A stretch of 64,000 nt of DNA, from NCBI RefSeq assembly GCF_007970185.1, contig NZ_CP042431.1, forward strand, positions 1,488,001 through 1,552,000, written 5' to 3'. This document shows, one piece after another, positions 18,283 to 27,500 of the stretch. This stretch comes from Pseudobacter ginsenosidimutans. Lineage in GTDB: Bacteria; Bacteroidota; Bacteroidia; Chitinophagales; Chitinophagaceae. The translations under genes and the position numbers were made by a program. Each line of letters opens with the position of its first letter. Within the stretch, counting starts at the first letter, position 1. The notes under the pieces are model-generated. The model did no database searches. It saw nothing but the letters and a program-made list of their open reading frames with translations, and was not told the origin of the DNA.

Positions 18283-19044
18283 TTGCTGCGGACTGCTCTC
18301 TTTATATTATTGACCTTGCTGTTCTCTATGACAGTCCTCCCTGCCTTATCCCAATCCAGGTTCAAGGTTTCAGGAAGAGTAGTTGATGTATCGAAAGCTG
18401 TGCCGCTTCCATCGGTTACTATCATGACCACATCAGGGATGGGCACTGTTACAGATTCACTGGGGAGATACAGCATCCCGGTATTGGATACTGATTCCAT
18501 CTGGTTCAGTTATCTCGGAAAGCCTACACCGAAGTATGCCGTGAAGTCCATTCCGAATATCAACCAGTTTGAATTATCGTTGCACGTAACCGTTACCAAC
18601 CTGCCGGCTGTTACGGTAAAAAGTCCTAACTACAGAATGGACTCATTACAGAACCGCCGCGACTATGATAAATATTTTAATTACCAGAAACCGGGCCTCA
18701 GCCCAAGTATCAATCCTGATGGCCGCGTTGGAGCAGACCTGAATGAGCTCATTGGCTTTTTCCAGTTCCGCCGCAACAAACGCATGGCCCAGTTCCGCGA
18801 CCGCCTTATCCGCGAAGAAGAAGAAAAATACATCGACCACCGCTTCAGCCGGCCACTGATCATCAAACTCACCGGCCTGAGAGGTGCAGAACTCGAAGCA
18901 TTCATGATGCAGTACCGCCCTTCCGTCTGGTTCGTGCGTGTAGCTACCGACTATGAAGTGGGCATGTATATCAAAGAGTGCTTCCTGAAATACAGGATCA
19001 TGAAAATCGAGAAAAGTGTAGAGGAAGAGAGTAAAGAAAAATAG
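18283..19044 (+). CDS. Secreted carboxypeptidase-regulatory-like domain protein
   Basis: The start is taken as TTG at 18283, because a TAA lies 9 bases upstream in frame and this start gives a full signal peptide (LRTALFILLTLLFSM, cleavage after LSQ). Residues 27-110 form a CarboxypepD_reg-like beta-sandwich (FKVSGRVVDVSKAVPLPSVT, GTVTDSLGRYSI). The remaining 140 residues are charged and unrecognised, with a Lys/Glu-rich tail. In Bacteroidota such domains are common in outer-membrane or periplasmic proteins. It follows purN by 60 bases and is followed by the Tudor-like gene by 50 bases, so they may share a transcript. Function unknown. Confidence 0.75.
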   Translation: MLRTALFILLTLLFSMTVLPALSQSRFKVSGRVVDVSKAVPLPSVTIMTTSGMGTVTDSLGRYSIPVLDTDSIWFSYLGKPTPKYAVKSIPNINQFELSLHVTVTNLPAVTVKSPNYRMDSLQNRRDYDKYFNYQKPGLSPSINPDGRVGADLNELIGFFQFRRNKRMAQFRDRLIREEEEKYIDHRFSRPLIIKLTGLRGAELEAFMMQYRPSVWFVRVATDYEVGMYIKECFLKYRIMKIEKSVEEESKEK

Positions 19045-19094
19045 AAATTGCTGACCTGATCCCATTCTTCCGGAATTCATCAATCTAACTGATA

Positions 19095-19637
19095 ATGGAC
19101 CAACTCAATCTCGGCATCGGCACCCGCCTGCAACACACTCAATTCGGACCCGGCGTTATCACCGGTATCCGCTACGCAACTTACCTGATCACTTTCATCA
19201 ATCATGGTACAAAGGAGATCGACAAGAACGACTCCAACCTGGATGAGATCATTCCGGACAACGTAACAGAAGAGATCGAAACGCATAGCGATGTGGAAAA
19301 ATCCCTCCTGAAGATCCTGCGCTTGTGGAATGGCGTTAGTGAGGTAGTGCCACTCGGCGATAAATGGAAAGGCGGCAATATGATCCTGCAACCGGCAGAC
19401 AAATCGCAGAAGCCCAAAGAAGTTCCTGTGGAAGTTTTCTTCCATAAGATCGTGATGTTGCGCGACAGGCTTCGCGTTTTAGAGCAACAGTTGAACGCAC
19501 ACAAGCAACTCAGCGATGAAGAAAAAGTGAATCTCCAGCAATATATCACCCGCATCTATGGCACCCTTACCACTTTCAATGTACTGTTCAGAAATAAGGA
19601 GCAGTGGTTTGTGGGAGAGAAAGGAGCAGGCGAATAA
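19095..19637 (+). CDS. Cytoplasmic protein with N-terminal Tudor-like domain
   Basis: The 180-residue protein has no signal or membrane segment. Residues 5-50 (GIGTRLQHTQFGPGVITGI, then YLITFINHGTKEI) resemble the C-terminal Tudor-like domain of UvrD/PcrA helicases, which binds RNA polymerase. The rest is mostly helical, with KIVMLRDRLRVLEQQL predicting a short coiled coil. I know no named function for the stand-alone form. It ends just before a clear terminator. Confidence 0.7.
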   Translation: MDQLNLGIGTRLQHTQFGPGVITGIRYATYLITFINHGTKEIDKNDSNLDEIIPDNVTEEIETHSDVEKSLLKILRLWNGVSEVVPLGDKWKGGNMILQPADKSQKPKEVPVEVFFHKIVMLRDRLRVLEQQLNAHKQLSDEEKVNLQQYITRIYGTLTTFNVLFRNKEQWFVGEKGAGE

Positions 19638-19653
19638 GCTACAAACCCTATTG

Positions 19654-19683
19654 GCCGTCCGCCTTGTGCGGGCGGCTTTTCTT
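19654..19683 (+). terminator. Rho-independent terminator
   Basis: GCCGTCCGC and GCGGGCGGC form a 9-bp stem (one G-U) with loop CTTGT, followed by TTTTCTT. It ends the purN-to-Tudor transcript. Confidence 0.8.
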
Positions 19684-19791
19684 ATTGTACCAAAGGGCAC
19701 CCGCAAAAAAACGCATTCAATTTTTGCTATCCATGGGTAAGAAACAGTCGCTCATGCTTTGGTACAATTATTTTTCCGGTGATCAAATTTG
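19684..19791 (+). promoter_or_regulatory. 12-bp dyad and promoter of dipeptidase operon
   Basis: ATTGTACCAAAG (19684-19695) and its exact reverse complement CTTTGGTACAAT (19757-19768) flank a 61-base spacer. The right arm contains TTTG (19758-19761), which with CAAATTTG (19784-19791, 7 of 8 to TAnnTTTG, 22-base spacer) could be the promoter of the M19 operon. The dyad would then overlap the -33 box, as expected for a repressor or looping site. Confidence 0.45.
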
Positions 19792-19845
19792 ATTGATGAG
19801 TTCTTGGAACTCTTGATTACATTTATTATCTCCAAGACCACCACT

Positions 19846-21027
19846 ATGAGAAAAATCGTATCACTGGCAGTAGCGCTGATCTTTAGCTTTTATGGTTACA
19901 CACAAACCTGGAAAGAACTTCATTTCGGTTCCATCGTGGTAGATACCCACAACGATATCCTCACCACCGCCATTGAAAAAGGATACAGCTTCGATCAAAA
20001 CCTCAAAGGCAAAACACATTCAGACCTTGCACGCTTTTCAAAAGGCGGCATCGACGTTCAGATATTTTCCATCTGGAGCGATGGCAGCTACACGCATGGC
20101 AAAGGCTTCCGCCGCGCCAATCAACAGATCGACACACTCTATGCCGTGCAGAAAAGGAATCCCGGCAAGATGAGCATCGTTTCCAATTCCAGAGAACTGA
20201 TGCAGGCCGTGAAAGAACAGAAACTCGCAGCAATGATCGGCGTGGAAGGAGGACATATGATCGAAGACAGGCTCGATTATCTCGACAGCCTTTACAACCG
20301 TGGCGCCCGCTACCTCACCCTTACCTGGAACAACTCTACCAGCTGGGCCAGCTCGGCAGCCGATGAATACAAAGGCAAACAACCCAAAGGCCTCAACGAT
20401 TTCGGCAAACAGGTAGTGAAACATATGAACCAGCTCGGCATGCTGGTAGACCTTAGTCATGTTGGAGAACAAACCTTCTGGGATGCCATCAAAACCTCCA
20501 CGCAACCGGTAATAGTATCTCACAGTTGCGCACATGCGATCTGCCCGGTTTCCCGAAACCTAACTGATGAGCAGATCAAAGCTGTAGGCAAGAACGGCGG
20601 CGTGATCCACCTCAATTTCTTCTCCGGCTTCCTGGACAGCAGCTTCTTCAAAAAGAACCGTGATTTCAGACGCAAGCACCGCGCTGAAGCAGATTCTCTT
20701 TTCGCCAGTGGAAAAGATACCAATACTGTCACCGAGCTGCTGGCCGAAAAATATGCGAAAGATGCGCAACAACTCCGCGCCCCCTTCTCTCTCCTCTTCG
20801 ATCACCTGGACCATATTGTGAAACTGATCGGAACAGAACATGTAGGACTGGGCTCAGACTTCGATGGCATCACGTCTACGCCACAAAGGCTGAATGACGT
20901 GACCGATTTTCCACTCATTACCCAGGAACTACTCAGGAGAGGTTATACCCGGCAGCAGATCAAAGGCATATTAGGCGGCAACTTCCTTCGTCTATTCGAG
21001 ACCGTTGAGAAGTCCGCTAACCCATAA
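19846..21027 (+). CDS. M19 membrane (renal-type) dipeptidase, secreted
   Basis: The start at 19846 gives a signal peptide (MRKIVSLAVALIFSFYGYTQ); the frame is open 19 codons further upstream but that would bury it. The 393-residue protein has the dizinc site of peptidase family M19: H and D in VDTHND, E in GVEGGHMIED, H in DLSHVGE, H in VSHSCAH and D in GLGSDFDG. M19 enzymes cleave dipeptides and tolerate D-residues at the C-terminal side. It is first of a tight operon; the next gene begins 9 bases after its stop. A role in periplasmic use of cell-wall or D-amino-acid peptides is inferred from the D-aminoacylase two genes on. Confidence 0.93.
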   Translation: MRKIVSLAVALIFSFYGYTQTWKELHFGSIVVDTHNDILTTAIEKGYSFDQNLKGKTHSDLARFSKGGIDVQIFSIWSDGSYTHGKGFRRANQQIDTLYAVQKRNPGKMSIVSNSRELMQAVKEQKLAAMIGVEGGHMIEDRLDYLDSLYNRGARYLTLTWNNSTSWASSAADEYKGKQPKGLNDFGKQVVKHMNQLGMLVDLSHVGEQTFWDAIKTSTQPVIVSHSCAHAICPVSRNLTDEQIKAVGKNGGVIHLNFFSGFLDSSFFKKNRDFRRKHRAEADSLFASGKDTNTVTELLAEKYAKDAQQLRAPFSLLFDHLDHIVKLIGTEHVGLGSDFDGITSTPQRLNDVTDFPLITQELLRRGYTRQQIKGILGGNFLRLFETVEKSANP

Positions 21028-21036
21028 ACCTTTTCT

Positions 21037-22200
21037 ATGCAACCACTCGCAACATCCCGTAGCCGGATCACGTCTATCGATCTCCTTCGCGGAGTGATCA
21101 TCGTGATCATGGCCATCGATCATGTTCGTGATTTTTTCACCAACGCGAGGTTCGATCCAACAGACCTCACACAAACAACACCGGGTCTGTTCTTCACCCG
21201 CTGGATCACGCATTTCTGTGCGCCGGTATTCATGTTCCTCGCCGGCACAGGTGCATTCCTCTTCGGTCAAAAAAGATCGAAAGCAGAATTATCGAAGTTC
21301 CTCCTCACGCGCGGGCTCTTCCTGGTATTGATCGAATTCACCGTTTCACATTTTGCCCTGCATTTCAATTTCCGTTACGATCTCATTCTTGCGATGGTGA
21401 TCTGGGCGCTGGGCATGTGCATGATCTTTCTTTCATTGCTGGTGAAGCTGCCATTGAAAGCGATCCTTATTATCAGTCTCTTGCTGATCCTTGGGCATAA
21501 TGCATTGGACGGAATCAGTCCTGCTGCATTGGGCGGCGCGGGCTGGTTATGGAATATCCTTCATGTGCCCGGCTTCTTCCCGCTGGGCGCCAATCGCGGG
21601 CTGGTGATCGGTTATCCGCTGATCCCCTGGATAGGCGTGATGGGCGCAGGATATGCGTTTGGCAAATATTTCCAGCAGAACGCTGAACAAAGAAGAAAAA
21701 TATTCATCCGGCTCGGACTGCTCCTTACAGCGCTCTTCATCATCATCCGTTTCATCAATATCTATGGTGATCCGCAGCGATGGTCTCCGCAATCATCTTC
21801 CCTGTACACTTTTCTATCTTTTCTGAATACTACCAAGTATCCGCCATCACTGAGCTTCCTCTTGATGACCCTCGGCCCGGCCATCTTTGCGCTGGGCTTG
21901 ATGGAAAGAGCGAAGGGACCGTTCACTGATTTTTTCACAGTGTATGGTAAAGTGCCCATGTTCTTCTTCCTCACACATTTCTACCTGATCCATTTGCTGG
22001 CGCTGATCACGGGAGTTATCCAGGGATACGATGCTTCAGCATTTTTAAACTTCGTGAACAACTTCCCGAAGGATTTCGGATTTGGCCTTGGCGGCGTTTA
22101 CGCATACTGGGCAACGGTAGTTCTATTATTGTATTTTCCCTGTAAATGGTATGGCAGGCTCAAAGCCGCCAGCAGAAACCCTTTATTGAGTTATATATGA
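21037..22200 (+). CDS. DUF1624 / HGSNAT-like multi-helix acyltransferase
   Basis: The 387-residue protein has about ten helices and opens with the family signature SIDLLRGVIIVIMAIDHVRDFF, in which D and H of the first helix are conserved. The DUF1624 family is related to heparan-alpha-glucosaminide N-acetyltransferase, which moves acetyl groups across a membrane onto amino sugars. No substrate can be read from the sequence. It shares an ATGA stop/start overlap with the following D-aminoacylase gene and follows the M19 gene closely, so the three act together. Confidence 0.85.
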   Translation: MQPLATSRSRITSIDLLRGVIIVIMAIDHVRDFFTNARFDPTDLTQTTPGLFFTRWITHFCAPVFMFLAGTGAFLFGQKRSKAELSKFLLTRGLFLVLIEFTVSHFALHFNFRYDLILAMVIWALGMCMIFLSLLVKLPLKAILIISLLLILGHNALDGISPAALGGAGWLWNILHVPGFFPLGANRGLVIGYPLIPWIGVMGAGYAFGKYFQQNAEQRRKIFIRLGLLLTALFIIIRFINIYGDPQRWSPQSSSLYTFLSFLNTTKYPPSLSFLLMTLGPAIFALGLMERAKGPFTDFFTVYGKVPMFFFLTHFYLIHLLALITGVIQGYDASAFLNFVNNFPKDFGFGLGGVYAYWATVVLLLYFPCKWYGRLKAASRNPLLSYI

Positions 22201-23774
22201 AAATCATCCTCCCTTTTATCTGTTTGCTGGTAGTGATGGCGGCGCAGGCACAATTGTCCTGCGACCTGCTGATCAAAAATGGCAAGATCATCGACGGCAC
22301 AGGCAATTCCTGGTTCTATGGAGATATTGCCGTGAAAGACGGAAAGATCATGGCAGTAGGCAAACTGCCACAGTACACTGCCAAAACTGTTATCGATGCG
22401 AAGCAACAGATTGTTGCGCCCGGGTTCATAGATGTACATGGCCATATCGAAAGCGGCATCAAAGAAACTCCTACTGCCGACAATTACATCTTTGATGGTG
22501 TAACCACCGTGATCACCGGCAACTGCGGCGGCTCTGCAGCCAGCCTCGGTAAATTCTTTGCGCAGGTAGACAGTATGCACAGCTCCATCAATGTGGCTTC
22601 ACTGGTTGGTCATAACACGGTGAGAGAACAGGTGATGAAGCGCGATAACAGATTGGCAACACCAGAAGAACAATCGCAAATGGACCAGCTGGTTGAAAAA
22701 GCCATGCAGGAAGGCGCCCTGGGATTATCCACCGGACTGATCTATATCCCCGGCACTTTCGCCAACACCGCGGAAGTGGTTGGCCTGGCAAAAGCTGCAG
22801 GCAAACACCACGGACTATACGCTTCGCATATACGAAATGAGGAAAACGGCGTGGTGGATGCTATCAATGAAGCGATCCAGGTGGGGAAAGAGGCAAACGT
22901 TCCTGTGCAGATCTCGCATTTCAAGGTGAGCGGCAAGGCCAGCTGGGGTAAATCAAATATCACACTCGCTCTTATCAAGGCAGTAAGGAATGAAGGATAT
23001 GATGTTACCATCGATCAATATCCCTACACCGCCAGCAGCACCAACCTGGGTGTCAGACTTCCTGACTGGGCGCTGGCCGGAGGACAAGACAGTCTGAAAG
23101 CGAGGCTTCGCGATCCCGCCACGCGTGCGGCTATCAAAAAAGGAATGCTGGAACAACTTGCGAAATACAAATACAAGAATTACAGCTACGCCGTAGTGGC
23201 CAACTTCTCTGCCGACAGCAGTTACAATGGCAAAAGCATCACGGAGATCAATCAAATGCTTGGAAGAAAACCGAAAGCCGCCTGGGAAGCTGAAACCATT
23301 ATGGATATGATGGAGAAGGGAGGTGCACAAATGGTATATCATGGCATGAGCGAAGACGATGTGAAATACATCATGCAATATCCTTTCTGTATGGTGGGCG
23401 CAGACGCAGGTGTACCTGTTCCCGGAAAAGGAATGCCGCACCCCAGAGGCTACGGCACCAATGCCAGGATATTGGGAAGATATGTGAGAGACATGCAGGT
23501 GATCTCATTGGAAGAAGCCATCCGCAGAATGACCTCACTGGCTGCACAGAAATTCCAGCTCACCAACAGGGGATTGCTGAAACCCGGTATGGCAGCGGAT
23601 ATCGTGATCTTCGATCCTGCAACGGTGAATGATAAAGCCACATTTGAACAACCGCATCAATATTCCGTAGGCTTCAGCCATGTGATCGTGAATGGCGGCA
23701 TTACGATGCAGGAGGGGAAACATACAGGATTGCGTAATGGGCAGCCACTGTACGGGCCAGGTAAGAATCAGTAA
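22197..23774 (+). CDS. D-aminoacylase (N-acyl-D-amino-acid amidohydrolase), secreted
   Basis: The start at 22197 overlaps the previous stop as ATGA and gives a signal peptide (MKIILPFICLLVVMAAQAQ). The 525-residue protein belongs to the D-aminoacylase/dihydroorotase amidohydrolase family: HGHIESG metal site, the cysteine ligand in TGNCGGSA, SHIRNEENG, QISHFKVSG, the catalytic aspartate in GADAGVPVPG and the HPRGYGTNARILGRYV substrate region. It would hydrolyse N-acyl-D-amino acids or related amides in the periplasm. The 3' end overlaps the convergent E1 gene by 7 bases. Confidence 0.92.
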   Translation: MKIILPFICLLVVMAAQAQLSCDLLIKNGKIIDGTGNSWFYGDIAVKDGKIMAVGKLPQYTAKTVIDAKQQIVAPGFIDVHGHIESGIKETPTADNYIFDGVTTVITGNCGGSAASLGKFFAQVDSMHSSINVASLVGHNTVREQVMKRDNRLATPEEQSQMDQLVEKAMQEGALGLSTGLIYIPGTFANTAEVVGLAKAAGKHHGLYASHIRNEENGVVDAINEAIQVGKEANVPVQISHFKVSGKASWGKSNITLALIKAVRNEGYDVTIDQYPYTASSTNLGVRLPDWALAGGQDSLKARLRDPATRAAIKKGMLEQLAKYKYKNYSYAVVANFSADSSYNGKSITEINQMLGRKPKAAWEAETIMDMMEKGGAQMVYHGMSEDDVKYIMQYPFCMVGADAGVPVPGKGMPHPRGYGTNARILGRYVRDMQVISLEEAIRRMTSLAAQKFQLTNRGLLKPGMAADIVIFDPATVNDKATFEQPHQYSVGFSHVIVNGGITMQEGKHTGLRNGQPLYGPGKNQ

Positions 23775-25758
23775 TCCAGCAATTGCTGAACACACTCGTC
23801 CAGCCTCGACTTCGCCAGGAAATTATTTTCCAGGTCGATGCTGAAAGGAACTGGTGTATCCAGTGAAGCGCACCTCAAAACAGGTGCATCCAGCTGCTGG
23901 AAACAATGTTCGCTGATCCAGGCGCTGATCTCACCGCCAATGCCCCCGGTGAGTGTGTCTTCATGCAGGATCAAAATTTTTCCGGTTGCGGAGACTGATT
24001 CACGGATGGCTTCATAATCCAGTGGCAAAAGCGTACGAAGGTCAAGTATATCGATGGAGATAGCCGGATTTGCGGCCGCATATTGTTTTGCCCAATGCAC
24101 GCCGCTTCCGTATGTGATGATGGAAATGTCTTTTCCTTCCTGCACTTTCCTGGCTTTGCCGATGGGCGTTTCGTAATACACATCGGGCACTGCACCGCTC
24201 ACGCTCCGGTAGAGTGCTTTATGCTCGAAGAACATCACGGGATTGGGATCGTTGATAGCGGCTATGAGCAAGCCTTTGGCATCTTCGGGTGTGGAAGGAT
24301 ATACCACCTTGAGACCGGGAGTATGCGTAAACCAGGCTTCATTGCTTTGTGAATGGAAAGGCCCGGCCCCTACTCCGCCGCCGGTTGGCATGCGCACTAC
24401 TACATCGGCGGAATGCCCCCAACGATAATGGATCTTGGCCAGGTTGTTCACGATCTGGTTGAAAGCGACTGACACGAAATCCGCAAACTGCATTTCCACT
24501 ACGCTTTTGTAACCTTCAAGGCTCAGTCCCAGTGCGGTTCCTATGATAGCGCTTTCACAAATCGGAGTGTTGCGTACACGGCTTTTCCCATATTTTTCTA
24601 CAAATCCTTCAGTGATCTTGAAAGCGCCGCCATATTCCGCAATATCCTGCCCCATTATAACGAGATTGGGATGTTGCTGCATACTTTGGTCCAGCCCCTC
24701 TTTCACGGCATCGATCAAACGAAGTTCATTTTTGTTTTCATCATCCACCAGGCTAACATCGGGTACATCTGTTTCGGGAACAGGTGCATATACGTCAGAC
24801 AGTTCCTTATTGCTGTCAACCCTGATGGGACTGCTCTCCTGCGCCATCGCCAGTTCCACTTCAATATATTCCCTGATATTCTCTTTGATCCGGGCGATAC
24901 GGTCCTCGGGTATGATCTGCTCCGCCACCAACCATTGTTCAAAATTCTTCACGGGATCTTTTTTCTCCCATTCCTCAAACAGGTGCGGGGAACATATTTG
25001 GTGCCGCTGGCCTCTTCATGGCCGCGCATGCGGAAGGTCATGCATTCGATGAGATAAGGCTTTTGTTCGCGGATGCAGTATTCGCGTACGCCTTTGATAG
25101 TATCGTATACAGTAAGGATATTGTTGCCATCGATCTGAACACCTTCCATGCCGTAGCCGCGAGCACGGTCTACCAGGTTCTCGCAACGGTATTGCTCACT
25201 AACGGGAGTGCTTAGCCCATAACCATTGTTCTCAATGAGGAAGATCACAGGCAGGTCCCAAACTGCAGCAGTATTGAGGGCTTCATGAAAATCACCCTCG
25301 CTGGTGCCGCCTTCGCCCGTGAAGGCAAGCGACACTTTCTGCTCATTGCGCAATTTGGCTGCCAGCGACACGCCATCGGCAATGGCCAGTTGCGGGCCGA
25401 GGTGACTGATCATGCCACAGATATGATGTGGGTTATTTCCGAAGTGAAAGCTTCTTTCGCGACCATTGCTGTAGCCGTCCTGGCTGCCCTGCCATTGTTT
25501 GAATAGTTTACTGAGCGGCATGTTGCGGGTGGTGAACACTCCCAGGTTGCGGTGCAATGGCATGATCCACTCTTCCGGTTGAAGCGCCAAAGTAGCCCCA
25601 ACTGCAATGGCTTCCTGGCCGATGCCGCTGAACCATTTCGAAATCCGTCCCTGCCTTAGTAAGACCAGCATCTTTTCTTCAATCATGCGCGGGAGCAACA
25701 GGCTTCTGTAAAATTGGACCAATTGTTCATTGCCCAGGTCTTTGCGATCGAATTGCAT
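23768..25758 (-). CDS. Fused 2-oxoacid dehydrogenase E1 alpha/beta, frame broken once
   Basis: Repaired, this is a 663-residue TPP-dependent E1 with alpha and beta parts in one chain. The alpha part has the thiamine site GEGGTSEGDFHEALN to ENNGYGL and ends RMRGHEEASGTKYVP; the beta part has MGQDIAEYGGAFKITEGF and the transketolase C-terminal domain (HEDTLTGGIGGEI). It decarboxylates a branched-chain 2-oxoacid or pyruvate for an E2/E3 complex not in this window. The given sequence stops the alpha frame at 24949 and opens the beta frame at 24952. One extra C in the CCCC run opposite 24987-24990 restores VPPHLFEEWEKKDPVKNFE, so sequence error is likely. Confidence 0.88.
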
Positions 25759-25794
25759 ACGGCATACAAATATGGAAGGTGAATGGAGTAAAGT

Positions 25795-26151
25795 CTATTG
25801 ATCTGCATTTCGCTCCACATTGTCTTCCCTGTACAACAGGGATGAAACGATCGACAACAGAAGCGAAAACAACAGCGCCCACCAGAAACCGTCCACCACA
25901 AATCCGGGGACCACTTTTTCCGCGAGCAGAATGATACAGGCATTGATCACGAACAGGAACAACCCGAACGTAAGCAATGTTATGGGGAATGTAAGCAGAA
26001 TGAGAACGGGTTTGAGGATGGCATTCAATATTGCCAGCACAATGGCAACAATAATGGCCGTCCAGAAAGTATCGATATGAACGCCACTCAAAATATAAGA
26101 AAGCCCGAACGCGATAACGGAGGTAACTACTACCCGCATAATAAATTTCAT
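25795..26151 (-). CDS. Holin-like small membrane protein (PF04020 type)
   Basis: The 118-residue protein has four helices and the conserved pattern AIVLAILNAILKPVLILLTFPI, then LFLFVINACIILLAEKVVPGF. This matches the family called phage holin 4_2 / four-helix membrane protein, which is widespread in chromosomes and usually unrelated to phage. No lysis genes are near. It lies 36 bases before E1 and 60 after the inactive M16 gene. Confidence 0.82.
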   Translation of the reverse strand: MKFIMRVVVTSVIAFGLSYILSGVHIDTFWTAIIVAIVLAILNAILKPVLILLTFPITLLTFGLFLFVINACIILLAEKVVPGFVVDGFWWALLFSLLLSIVSSLLYREDNVERNADQ

Positions 26152-26211
26152 ATCTGCCTATTTACATCCGGGAGTTAAGTTACCAATATTTCCGTTATCC
26201 GGATCAGCTTT

Positions 26212-27498
26212 TTAGATCACTACCAGTTCGTAGAAATCGTCGGGTTGTAAGTAGGTATTGGCCAGCTCCTGCAATTCTTTGGCGGTAATGCTGCGCACTA
26301 CCTGCAGGCTCTGATAAAAATAAGCTTCATCAACACCGTTCAGGATCATGTTCTTCCAGCGACCGATCACCTGGAACGGACCATCCAGGTCGCCCAGCAC
26401 AGTTCCGATAATGAAGTTGCGGGTCATCATCAGTTCTTCTTCATCTATTTCTTCTTCGCGGAGCAATTCCATTTCATTGTAGATCTCTTTCACGGTCTCT
26501 TCCGCCACATCCCTGCCGGCTTCGGTGGTGATCATCCAGCCGCTTTCATGAATGAAGTTGAGGAGATAACTGTAGATGCCGTAGGTATAACCTTTGTCTT
26601 CGCGGATATTGCCCATCAGTCGTGATCCGAAGAAACCGCCGAGCACGTTGTTGAGCACCTGCGCTTTCTGGAAATCAGGATGATGGCGGTTCGGGAAGGG
26701 ACGCAGCAAACGGATAGCGGCCTGCACACCATTGGGATCATTCATGATCCTGTATTTCTTCTCTGTGGCCGGTTCGATCTTGTGTTGCACGCCCACCACG
26801 GTTTCGCGGTGTTTGCGAACAGGAAGGCCGCCGAAATATTTTTCCAGTTCGGCGATCATATTCTCCGGCAGCTTGCCGGCAGCAAAGATCACCATGCGGC
26901 CTTTGCGGTAATATTCTTCATAGAAGCCAACCAGGTCTTCCCGGGTGAGAGCTTCATAGTCTTCTGCATTATTGTATTTCCCGTAAGGATGTTTCTCTCC
27001 GAAAAGATAGGAGTCGATGAGACGGCCAGCCACAAACTCACTTTTCTGCAAATTCACTTTCAGGCGTTGCAGGGAGTTCTGTTTGTAAATAGCGAGCTCC
27101 TCTTCAAGGAAAGTAGCATCGGTGAACATTTCAGCAATCACGGGGATCAGCGCATGTACATGCTTGTTAAGACAGTGCAGGGTCACTTCTGAAGTTTCGG
27201 AGTAACAGCTGCGGTTCACGTAAGCACCGTAGTAATCGAAATGTTCATTGATCTCGAAAGCGGTGCGGCCGGATGTGCCATTCTTCATGAGGAAGTTGGT
27301 GGCGGCTGCCAGGGCTTTCTTTTTTTCGTACCATGCGCCGGCATAGAACACCCAGTTGATCTGGAGGGTGTCTTCACTGCCCATGTTGAGCGCGTACACT
27401 TCAACGCCATTGCTGAGTACGTGGTGGTCGCAGCGCGGAAGCACCAGTTCAAAATCAACGGCATCTTTTATAGGAGGAGCGATAGTTCTGTTGGGCAT
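26212..27498 (-). CDS. M16 peptidase-family subunit, non-catalytic
   Basis: The 428-residue protein has both insulinase-fold halves, but the inverzincin HxxEH is absent: the matching region reads FEINEHFDYYGAYVN. The C-terminal half is typical (LGGFFGSRLMGNIREDKGYTYGIYS). It follows the active M16 gene with only 2 bases between, so the two probably form a heterodimer like two-subunit bacterial M16B peptidases and the mitochondrial processing peptidase. Its role would be substrate binding. Confidence 0.88.
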   Translation of the reverse strand: MPNRTIAPPIKDAVDFELVLPRCDHHVLSNGVEVYALNMGSEDTLQINWVFYAGAWYEKKKALAAATNFLMKNGTSGRTAFEINEHFDYYGAYVNRSCYSETSEVTLHCLNKHVHALIPVIAEMFTDATFLEEELAIYKQNSLQRLKVNLQKSEFVAGRLIDSYLFGEKHPYGKYNNAEDYEALTREDLVGFYEEYYRKGRMVIFAAGKLPENMIAELEKYFGGLPVRKHRETVVGVQHKIEPATEKKYRIMNDPNGVQAAIRLLRPFPNRHHPDFQKAQVLNNVLGGFFGSRLMGNIREDKGYTYGIYSYLLNFIHESGWMITTEAGRDVAEETVKEIYNEMELLREEEIDEEELMMTRNFIIGTVLGDLDGPFQVIGRWKNMILNGVDEAYFYQSLQVVRSITAKELQELANTYLQPDDFYELVVI

Positions 27499-27500
27499 AA

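Noticed and set aside
25795-26151. Prophage remnant suggested by holin-like gene
   Set aside because: The family is a common chromosomal four-helix protein, and no lysin, terminase, integrase or att site is near.
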